A program made the position numbers and the translations under genes. The notes below the pieces were generated by a model. That model saw nothing but the letters and a program-made list of their open reading frames with translations, did no database searches and was not told where the DNA came from. A stretch of 64,000 nucleotides of DNA from positions 172,110,035 to 172,174,034 of the forward strand of contig CM069432.1 of the NCBI GenBank assembly GCA_035610365.1, in the 5' to 3' direction. Below, piece after piece: positions 58,401 through 64,000 of this stretch. The number at the start of each line of letters is the position of its first letter. Position 1 is the first letter of the stretch. Source of the stretch: Aquatica leii (taxonomy: Eukaryota > Arthropoda > Insecta > Coleoptera > Lampyridae).

Positions 58401-61400
58401 TGACTGCTAGTACTTGATGGTCGAGCACTCCATTTCCCAAACCAATGGTCACTCTTACTTGACGTGAGTTTTTGCCCGTCACCGTTTGAAGTCGTACCGT
58501 AACTGATGATGTCAGTTCATCGAACCAATTATTAACTTCTATACGATGTGCATATGGAATTGATTCCTTTACTACGAAAAAGCATTAACATGTAAACAGC
58601 ATACGATAAACTCCGTTTTTTTACTTGTCATAAATGTTGTCTTTTAACTTTTTTATAGATTTTGTGTGACTATAGTTAGATACGATTTTTTCAAGTTAGC
58701 TTAATTAATGGTGAGCTATTGGAAAAACGTTTTCTTAAGGTAAATAAATAAACACTTGCTTATAACTTCGATAATTTTCACAACGATTTGTTTGCTATTA
58801 CTGTTACTTAAATTTTTATCGCATGCTGGTATGTAAACAGTTAATTTTCATTGCTAATTAATCTACAAAGAATTTATATGTCCTTGCCATTCAAATTTAC
58901 TATACATATGTATTGTGAATTGCTTCCGGCGTTCTTATAACCAACGTTGTACCGCTGTATTTAAACTAAACTACTTCTTGTGTGGCTACCAAATTTGAAA
59001 CTCCAGTGTTATTGATATTCTAATTATATTTATACGTTATTATTCTAAGATAATTAAATCGAATTTGATCTTAACGATTTAGTTCATTTCTTCGTTCCTC
59101 GAACTTTGGGACCCTAAAAAATTTTAATGCAAGCTTCGAACTTTCTGTACTGATCGAACAGGAGTTGTCTTGGTAAGACGAAATCTGACACTTATTAAAA
59201 AAATCTTATCAGTTGGACCAGTTTCATTTTTTCTTCTAATTTACCTTCTATTGGTTCTATTTTGTTTTAAACCTCGCATATTTCTTCTCTTAAATTTATC
59301 ATATCTACTTGAGTGCTCAATTCAACAATTTTAATTTGGTTTTTCTTCAATTTTCTGAGAATTTTCGTAAAATTCTTCTTCCATTGTCTGAGAACTTCTT
59401 TCCTGTTTTTTTTTAGAATTTTTTCACATTGTATTTATCGATTCTTGGCCATATTTTATTGATTATTGCACGCCTGACACCAGTGTAACAATTTTTAAAA
59501 CTACTTTATTTGCAAACCAACTATTTACGCGATTAACACTAAATTTTATAAATATAACTAATTAAATCTAACAATATTTAAGAAAAACAACATTAATTTA
59601 TATATGACTATCACTAGAAAAATAATGTCCGCGGATACCTTTTGTTTATCTGAACCGGTATTTGTTTATGTTAAGAACACCTATACTTACACGTCGTAAT
59701 TATTTTTAGTAGCACGTTTTCTCCTCTTCGAATATTTTTTATATTCTTCTGCATCCAGAATGTTCCACGTTTTTTGATCATTGTTTCGAAGTTTCTAATT
59801 ATTAATTAAAAAAATATTTTTGCTATATTTTAAAAATCTTTCATTTTAACATTGATATTGTAATATTTTAATACTATTTTCTAAAACATTTTTTGATAAC
59901 ATAAAAAACGTTTTTATTTCATAAAAATTTATACTTTTGCTTTATTTTATCTGTACCTTTTTTCCTTCATATGTTGTATCAAAAATTAAATTATTTAAAG
60001 TTTTGTTGTGTTTTACTATAATGAATACTTGTATCAAGCTTTTTCGTATCTCTAAAAACTTTCTCACAAGTTTAAATTAAGCGCCTTAGACAAACATTAG
60101 GAACATTAGCACACATTAGTTTCCGCGCTTGCGGATAGGTGATACCTGAGTGATACCAATGGTGATACCTAAGGGTGATACTAATAATGATATACATACC
60201 TTTGCATTTTGGCGTTATATTTTAAGTAAATCATTATAACTTTCCACAATATCTATGGTTTTAATAGATGTGTAGTGTATTGTTTTATCGTATTTCTAAT
60301 TTGCGTTCATAATAAAACGCAATTCGATACGTAATGTTTTTTTGGAAGTGTTGACATTCATGTGACATTGAATAACTTGGAGTTATAGTTCTCGCAATTT
60401 AACTTTCGATGCACGTCATTAATGACGTAAAATTCATACCACCCTATTTATAGCAAAAAATAAATAAATACCGAATTGTCTTATAGAATTTTTTTTTGTC
60501 GCGTTGTTGGTGTGCTTACTAAAGTTGCAGCGTTGTTGGCATCTGTCAAATTTAATTTGTGTTTTTTACGTCAAAGTAATATGTCAAAGTGCTCATTGTT
60601 TTTTATAATTATTTTTGATACAAAACTGTACTATTTTGAGCTTGAACGAGATAATGGTGGTCCATTGATATCAGTAAATGCTGTGCGAGAGGTACCCTTT
60701 TACATAATATTTAAATTGTGGTAATACATACATATATTCTACAGTTATTTCTGTATGTACAGCGGTTGCTAACAACGAGGTTCTTAGATCTCCTCAAAAC
60801 GTAAGCGTAGTAGGTACACCTGTTACGAATGTAGAAACATTTAATGAAAACGTAATTCGCAATGTAATATTAAGAATGTACGGAAAGAGTAAGTTTACAT
60901 GATAATACCGACAACATGGTTGAATAACTACGTCACTGACGTTAATGACGTGCATCGAAAGTAAAATTGCGAGGACTATATTTAAGTATATCCATAAGTT
61001 TCTTCCGCATTTATTATGCCTGGTAAGTCTCATTGTAAGAAAATTTTGGTGTGCTAGTGTAATATTATTTGTTACAGTGAGGTGGCACATTTAAACATTC
61101 AATCCTGTACCTGGCTGGCATGATAACGATTAGCTTACTTCAATTTTTACTTTTTAACGATGCTTTAATATAGCCTCTTGTGACATGATTTTCATTCTTT
61201 GTGATGTTCTATATTTATTAAATCGCTACTCTTATTAGCCGAAAAAGCCAAATAGAAAAAAGTATAAATTCATATTGAGGAAGGTGTACAACAACTGTTT
61301 TAATAAGAAACAAAAAAGTTGGTATGAGTTTTTCTTAGTTGTAAGCTCGTATACTTAATTATTTATAATTACAAATAATCTTAGTACATTTTCAGACATG

Positions 61401-63280
61401 TTCACAATAATATCTTTTTCTGTGTTGGTCATCATCATGTTTCTTAATTAACAAGCATCATTATATCCCATTACTAAGATAATTATAATTTAAAATGAAA
61501 AATTATCTTTACATCAATGATTATAGAAGTAAAACTGTGTTTAAGTTTAACAAGTAAACTTGCATTGTCAGGTACACATTCTCATCTTTGTTTTTAATAA
61601 AGCGATTTATATCTGCTTTTAGGATTTAGTTTATTTCGAAATATAATAAAACATTTTCTGATATGGATACCGCATTATTTTGTGTAGGTAATTTCAAAAT
61701 CTTGGATTATTAGTTCCCTTGGTTTTTGTTTCTACACAAAGGGGTACATGCATAATGTCTGTTTAGCTTATATTAATGTGTTACTTTTTGTTATACAGCA
61801 CTAAATGCTTTTATAGCTACATTAAATTGAAGTATTTTGAGTACACAAAGATTGTATTGTTTACTTTTTGTAAGCATTTTAGGGCTGGTTTTACAATAAT
61901 GTCATATTATTGGTTAGTAAAAGTAACAACTAAATATGTCGGTATTTTAAAATGAAAGTAAGTATAACTAAACTTACGTTTATACTATAATTGTAGAACC
62001 TGCTCTTAAAACGTTGATTATACATTAATGTAACATTTGTAAAATATAAATCTATATCAATAATATTATAAATAATATTTTTTAGACATGTTTAAAATGT
62101 TTTTCTAATATTGATTTTGCAACATAGTTCTGGCCAAGACGTTTTTGCAACGTTTTTAAAAATGTAAATGTCTCTTGTAAAACTGAAAAAAACGTTTCAA
62201 AAATGTTTCCTTGTTGATTATAGTATCTAGATCAGCGATGGTCAAGAAAATATATTAAACATGTAAGGAGTTCATCGCGACCACTAAAAGGTTTAGAACT
62301 GCTGATCTAGAAATCTTTTCATATTCTGAAGACCTAGATATATTTTTTTAAAATTTTTTATTTAAATTCCTACTTACTATGTTTTCATCATAGTGCATGC
62401 AAAGTATTATTTTTTAAATAATTACATCAGTGGCAAACTTAAATATCTGCTTAAAACCAATTACTCATAATTTTTTTAAGTTAATTTTGTGGTTATTAGT
62501 TTTTATTATTTATAAGTCTTAAATTTTAGTCAGCAAATAGCTATTTCCGTTCTCCATATATACAATATGAGGACAAAAACGTACGTTTTTAACTAAAATA
62601 CATTTTAATGTTTATCCGTTGTTCAATTTGATTTGAAAAGTAGTTGAAAATAGATAAAAGTATTGTAATGAGATCTAACTACTTGCGGCAATAAATAACA
62701 ATAACGTTGCTTCTCTGCACGAGGAAAATTTTAAGGTTACGGCGCGAGAATAATGAGGTTTGTTAAACATTAATTGTACGCAAGGTGTGCTGATGTTATA
62801 GTAAAAAAACAATTGTGATGTTTATTTAATGTCATTGGTGATTTCTCGTTGCATGGAAATATGTATACGGGTATAATTTATTAATGATTGACCTATATAA
62901 TTCTTAAACAGTATAAATAGAAACATATATTTTGTCTTGTTGAATAAATTTCTCATTTTTCGTGTTGATTATCTAGTGATTTATTTGAAATTTAATTCTA
63001 AGTAACGAAAAACAAAATATTTAGTTTGCATTTATTAAGCAGTTATACATAACTTTTTGTTTTACTTTTAGAGTACGGAGTAGCTACTCAACGTATGTGT
63101 TTACAAAGAGGCCCATCAGACAGTGAAGATAGATGTGCATACACAAAATGGCAATTTAGAAGAGTTTTAATGTGCTTCTGTCGCGGTGACTTGTGCAATT
63201 CTTCTATTAGCATAAATCTTTCTATTATTTTAGTTTTTAGTACAATATTATTTAGTATATATAGTTTATTTGTACCTTAA
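37441..63280 (+). CDS. Ly6/uPAR (three-finger) GPI-anchored protein
   Basis: Three exons join in frame: 37441-37501, 37555-37725 and 63072-63280 (146 residues). They have a signal peptide (MNFWFVFYSLISCFLIECC) and the three-finger Cys pattern (CFVC, GSCKDPF, CASGWC, MC, RCAY, CFC, and the closing CN in GDLCNSS). A C-terminal hydrophobic stretch (INLSIILVFSTILF) fits GPI anchoring. Insect Ly6 proteins of this size (quiver, boudin, crooked, retroactive groups) act at the cell surface in channel control, junctions or cuticle. Which group this is cannot be settled here. Intron 1 is 53 nt; intron 2 is 25,346 nt and packed with transposons. AATAAA lies at 63290-63295. Reading through the exon 2 donor gives an alternative hydrophobic end, stopping at 37832. 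Confidence 0.9.
37833..39190. other. Start of Ly6 intron 2, nothing recognised
   Basis: AT-rich DNA with no element end, RNA gene or credible frame. Confidence 0.45.
39190..40380. repeat. Diverged repeats related to the Tc1-like flanks
   Basis: A block at 39310-39500 (GTACCTAAAATGAGCAATACC..., CTCAAATCATACGAAAAGG) is repeated in diverged form at 39995-40235. It recurs as an inverted, also diverged, copy at about 46890-47110. A second word, AATACTTCACTTATTAATGAG (40280-40301), recurs inverted at about 44337-44358. These look like long terminal and subterminal repeats of one or more Tc1-like elements. Confidence 0.5.
40383..42864 (+). mobile_element. pogo-like DNA transposon (2.48 kb)
   Basis: Inverted ends GAGGAAAGTCGCCTAATTTC (40383) and, at the right, GAAGAAAGTCGCCTAATTTC inverted (ending 42864) are flanked by TA on both sides (40381-40382 and 42865-42866), the Tc1/mariner/pogo target. 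Extra inverted words (TATCCGAAATTAGG, 40798; CTAATTTCGGACACTGTATC, 42622) sit inside. One pogo transposase gene occupies the middle. It lies directly left of the decayed Tc1-like gene and probably inside that element. Confidence 0.93.
40883..42298 (+). pseudogene. pogo-type transposase, broken
   Basis: The frame opens with ATG at 40883 (MPRVNTKHKKWDHNQM) and a psq-type DNA-binding helix (LKASKLFSVPKSTLEDYV). An in-frame TAA follows codon 23. Next are a CENP-B-type helix-turn-helix (KKWLRRFFRRHPNLSIRKPQ) and the DDE/DDD core with NVDETG and LLILDGHYSH. A frameshift near 41750 moves coding to PPHTSHKMQPLDLSFM and the C-terminal KSGICPFN motif. Later remnants (CMFCNGLHSADVQ, 42450) suggest a zinc-finger tail. 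Similar domains exist in domesticated host genes, but the TIRs and TA flanks show this one is mobile DNA. Confidence 0.9.
42889..44123 (+). pseudogene. Tc1-like transposase (DD34E), broken
   Basis: The N-terminal helix-turn-helix is MDSTLELRRSIVRMAQAGM and SRTISQHFDLS (42935-43036), followed by a sequence like a splice donor (GTAAGC). Coding resumes near 43250 (IKQIRMDYERSGS). The catalytic frame 43530-43856 has D in VIFTDEKVFSS. After a stop, VVQDNSPIHTA gives the second D and EWPSRSPDLNPIENMWG gives the E. Several stops are present. Terminal repeats are not resolved; inverted words at 40280 and 44337 may be parts of them. Confidence 0.82.
45971..46051. repeat. Long hairpin, pre-miRNA-like shape
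   Basis: The arm TAAACCAGTATAACATCACA plus AAAAAG (45973-45998) pairs with 46023-46048 with only two mismatches, around a loop of about 24 nt. Partial pairing continues outside. It could fold in RNA of either strand. It lies inside a transposon, so a foldback or MITE fragment is also possible. Confidence 0.7.
46350..46415. repeat. (AT)n microsatellite
   Basis: About 33 uninterrupted AT units inside the 44555-46780 element. Confidence 0.95.
47866..48674. mobile_element. Long-TIR element with internal 185-bp tandem repeats
   Basis: About 110 bp at the left (GTGTGAA..., ACACGGATCT, TTTTGAATTTAA, AAAGCATTTAAACATTTCC) recurs inverted at the right (48560-48674). Between the arms a unit beginning GCGTTTGTTTA and containing GGAATGTAAGCTGAGCGTT appears at 48099 and 48284, with a diverged third copy from about 48458. 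It is non-coding. The target duplication was not resolved. Confidence 0.75.
49050..49105 (-). ncRNA. Hammerhead-ribozyme-like motif, left end of Penelope 1
   Basis: This is the inverted counterpart of the motif at the right end. The minus strand reads CTGAAGA (49094-49088), a perfect stem II and GAAA (49065-49062). It reads outward from the insertion. Confidence 0.58.
49637..49680 (+). ncRNA. Hammerhead-ribozyme-like motif, Penelope 1 inner repeat
   Basis: The core CTGATGA (49640-49646), a short imperfect stem II, and GAAAC (49667-49671) are present. GCC just before the core can pair with GGC (49675-49677) just after CGTT, the expected stem I next to the cleavage site. Activity is untested; the family is known to carry such motifs. 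Confidence 0.6.
50257..50315 (+). ncRNA. Hammerhead-ribozyme-like motif, right end of Penelope 1
   Basis: CTGAGGA (50267-50273) is followed by a perfect stem II, GAGCTT/AAGCTC, and GAAA (50296-50299). CATATG and GTT follow. GTAGTTTT before and AAATAC after can form an imperfect stem I. A near-identical inverted copy is at 49050-49105. Confidence 0.6.
50502..50800 (-). repeat. Penelope 2 terminal repeat, left (3' of minus copy)
   Basis: It is nearly identical to 53166-53453 and, inverted, to 55079-55346. It holds the ribozyme-like core at 50682-50712. It also encodes the ORF start peptide again (MTFTTLKMQAAMSCETSV). Confidence 0.88.
50665..50729 (-). ncRNA. Hammerhead-ribozyme-like motif, left repeat of Penelope 2
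   Basis: Same core on the minus strand (CTGAAGA complement at 50706-50712, GAAA complement at 50682-50685). Confidence 0.66.
50789..53395 (-). pseudogene. Penelope-type ORF: reverse transcriptase and GIY-YIG endonuclease, one stop codon
   Basis: The frame starts with ATG at 53395, inside the terminal repeat and beside the ribozyme-like motif. It runs about 868 codons in a single frame to 50789. Its only break is a TAA at 52382-52384. The plus-oriented copy has TCA there, so this is a point mutation. The N-terminal third is charged and unrecognised (RSLDRLRQKKEKLL). RT motifs follow: RADKGNATVV, PRIYGLPKIHKEG, VSFDVVSLFTKVP, GSPLSPVIANIYM and the catalytic YVDD in FRYVDDTFVVW. GIY-YIG follows near the end (GVYKIPC, SSYIGQTGRSIEVRVKEH). 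RT with a GIY-YIG nuclease primes insertion at DNA ends in this family. Confidence 0.93.
53166..53453 (-). repeat. Penelope 2 terminal repeat, middle (5' of minus copy)
   Basis: Same orientation as the left copy. It contains the start codon of the long ORF (53395) and the ribozyme-like core (53350-53380). Its upstream edge abuts the truncated plus copy. Confidence 0.88.
53333..53397 (-). ncRNA. Hammerhead-ribozyme-like motif, middle repeat of Penelope 2
   Basis: Same core as in the right repeat, on the minus strand (CTGAAGA complement at 53374-53380, GAAA complement at 53350-53353). It overlaps the ORF start codon at 53395. Confidence 0.66.
53455..55080 (+). pseudogene. Truncated inverted Penelope ORF copy
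   Basis: It begins mid-ORF directly after the 5' repeat of the minus copy (about 53455). It keeps the RT blocks and the GIY-YIG domain (GVYKFPC, SYIGQTGRS). A small deletion near 54128 and another near 54295, beside the YVDD codons, shift the frame. Near the end, the region after FDQTK is joined to the terminal repeat with about 90 bp missing compared with the minus copy. It is not translatable as one protein. Confidence 0.92.
55079..55346 (+). repeat. Penelope 2 terminal repeat, right (3' of plus copy)
   Basis: Inverted copy of the two others, ending at the target duplication. It contains the ribozyme-like core at 55168-55198. Confidence 0.88.
55151..55222 (+). ncRNA. Hammerhead-ribozyme-like motif, right repeat of Penelope 2
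   Basis: CTGAAGA (55168-55174), stem II GCAAG/CTTGC around CTGCAATGT, then GAAAC (55195-55199) and GTC. Stem I can form stepwise: ACT with AGT right at the core, then ACC with GGT, then GTGA with TCAC. Stem III is minimal, as described for this element class. Not tested. Confidence 0.68.
55359..55864. other. Intronic spacer, nothing recognised
   Basis: AT-rich sequence between the Penelope insertion and the Gypsy remnant, without supportable features. Confidence 0.45.
55865..59480 (-). pseudogene. Ruined Gypsy gag-pol copy (minus strand)
   Basis: Same family as 26990-28630. On the minus strand the coiled-coil gag start lies near 59440-59250. Protease is at 58482-58279 (MTGKNSRQVRVTIGLGNG, then a diverged ILKIDVIKKYGFHLD). 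RT fragments lie at about 58000-57500, and the RT end with RNase H at about 57440-57240 (AWLRPMHKHQVRSFLELC). Integrase-like fragments run down to about 55900. Stops and frameshifts are frequent. The sequence CTGACACCAG at about 59470 is the complement of TGGTGTCAG, a leucine-type primer-binding start, so an LTR should begin there. Confidence 0.7.
59481..60385. other. Probable decayed LTR of the minus Gypsy copy and spacer
   Basis: The sequence starts TGTAACAATTTTT directly after the putative primer-binding site, as an LTR would, but no second LTR was found to fix its length. Near 60140-60190 the word GTGATACC/GTGATACT is repeated four times. Confidence 0.4.
60386..60978 (+). mobile_element. 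Tc1-like deletion derivative (593 bp)
   Basis: Inverted ends TAGTTCTCGCAATTTAAC and, at the right, inverted TAGTCCTCGCAATTTTAC are flanked by TA (60384-60385, 60979-60980). Similarity continues through CTTTCGATGCACGTCATTAA. The middle keeps an N-terminal transposase remnant in two frames (ELERDNGGPLISVNAVRE; SVVGTPVTNVETFNENVIRN). This is a pattern I associate with insect DDE_3-type Tc1-like proteins. The catalytic core is deleted. Confidence 0.8.
60981..63071. other. End of Ly6 intron 2, nothing recognised
   Basis: AT-rich DNA up to the TTTTACTTTTAG acceptor at 63071. No frame, repeat end or RNA gene was found. Confidence 0.45.
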
Positions 63281-63289
63281 ATGTTAATT

Positions 63290-63295
63290 AATAAA
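63290..63295 (+). terminator. Polyadenylation signal of the Ly6 gene
   Basis: AATAAA, 10 bp after the TAA stop. It lies inside the 62-bp gap before the oppositely directed stop of the next gene. Confidence 0.6.
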
Positions 63296-63342
63296 TAATA
63301 TTTATGTTTATAGTTTTTGAAAGTAAATAAATTATGTAATCC

Positions 63343-63926
63343 TTATGGCAAATACACATACTGATGTCTAAAATGAACAAACGGCGAACCGCGACGCAGA
63401 GATCCTAGTCTGTTTTCTTCTAGACCATTTTCTCGTCGAATCTGTTGATTTCTTAATAATGCGCTAATGTGCGGATAATTTGAGTAAAATAATTCACGGG
63501 AATATAGCAATTTAGCAACTTTTTTTGCTGTAGGTCCTGTTATGAGATATGAATCAGGATACGCTAAAAAGACTATTAAAAATTTAAATTCTATTATAAT
63601 AATTGCATACCTAAACCATCGCTGTAATCAGGAGTGACATGTCCATCAGGGTTAATTTCAACAATAAGACCATTGAATGGATTACTTGCATACAGCCTAT
63701 TGTTCCAATATTCTCCATCAGCGTAAGGTGAACCAATTGCTTGAAAACTATCAGTTGGAAAATTATTAAGGTATGGTGTCTGTAATGGATGTACCGTTAA
63801 TGTTGAGAATGAACTAATTGATCTTGTATCTCGTTGAGGTTCTTTTGAAACAAAATTTATTGGCTTGTAAGCACTCAATACGCTTGTTATTGTTACCGTT
63901 AAAATCCACAAACTGTATTGAAACGC
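63343..63926 (-). CDS. Unrecognised small secreted protein, 3' exons only
   Basis: Two exons read on the minus strand. The first is 63926-63611, after a TTTCGTTTCAG acceptor and ending at a GTATGC donor. The second is 63563-63343, after a TTTTTAG acceptor and ending TAA. They join in frame to about 178 residues. The start codon exon lies beyond the window. The visible part begins with a hydrophobic stretch (LWILTVTITSVLSAYKP) that looks like the end of a signal peptide. It continues with a Ser/Pro/Asn-rich region (VHPLQTPYLNNFPTD, YASNPFNGLIVEINPDG) and a basic C terminus (LRNQQIRRENGLEENR, ending RHQYVYLP). I do not recognise the family. It converges on the Ly6 gene with 62 bp between stops. 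Confidence 0.75.
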
Positions 63927-64000
63927 CTGAAACGAAAATAACTATATTATATCATAAACAATTTAATCAAAGTAAATAGTAGGTAATTATAACTAATTAA

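Noticed and set aside
60100..60190. GTGATACC repeats as a regulatory array
   Set aside because: Only four degenerate copies of an 8-bp word in a decayed LTR-like region; chance or LTR duplication is enough to explain them.

Overview
The window is AT-rich animal DNA, most likely from an insect and possibly a beetle. The species call rests only on gene content, short introns of 47-52 nt and the transposon families, so confidence is moderate. Four host genes can be read from splice sites and protein families. They are a LIN-9/Mip130-type MuvB subunit (17678-19837, minus), a FAM187A-like immunoglobulin-domain membrane protein (seven exons, 20136-37280, plus), a Ly6/uPAR-type small GPI-anchored protein (three exons, 37441-63280, plus) and the last exons of an unrecognised small secreted protein (63343-63926, minus, entering from the right edge).

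The host genes are packed tightly end to end. Start codons of LIN-9 and the FAM187A-like gene are 297 bp apart and divergent. The Ly6 start lies 160 bp after the FAM187A-like stop. The Ly6 stop and the last gene's stop face each other across 62 bp. Two introns are nevertheless huge: 15.5 kb in the FAM187A-like gene and 25.3 kb in the Ly6 gene. Almost everything recognisable inside them is transposable-element DNA.

Left third (1-16274): a Ty3/Gypsy LTR retrotransposon on the minus strand (1-10128, left LTR cut by the window edge) carries a complete nested hAT transposon (2957-5368) in its RNase H domain. Next comes a broken multicopy 'transposase-domain' gene (10229-15713, minus), split by a 3.45 kb terminal-inverted-repeat element (10930-14379). 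That element is itself split by a 1.26 kb hAT-like element holding a 140-bp minisatellite. A 524-bp hAT MITE sits just upstream of the broken gene.

FAM187A-like intron 1 holds a 5'-truncated R1-like LINE with a 15-bp target duplication, a foldback palindrome, a ruined Gypsy copy, the 3' end of a Penelope-like element and a BEL/Pao element interrupted by a block containing a small hAT MITE. Ly6 intron 2 holds a pogo-like transposon next to a decayed Tc1-like gene, a TIR element with a hairpin and an AT microsatellite, a long-TIR element with internal 185-bp repeats, two Penelope-like compound insertions, a second ruined Gypsy copy and a Tc1-derived MITE.

The most interesting signal is the pair of Penelope-like insertions (48958-50368 and 50502-55346). 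Each is flanked by an 11-12 bp target duplication that encloses sequence in both orientations. Each also carries hammerhead-ribozyme-like cores (CUGANGA, stem II, GAAA) that read outward at both ends. The larger one contains an ORF of about 868 codons broken by a single stop codon.
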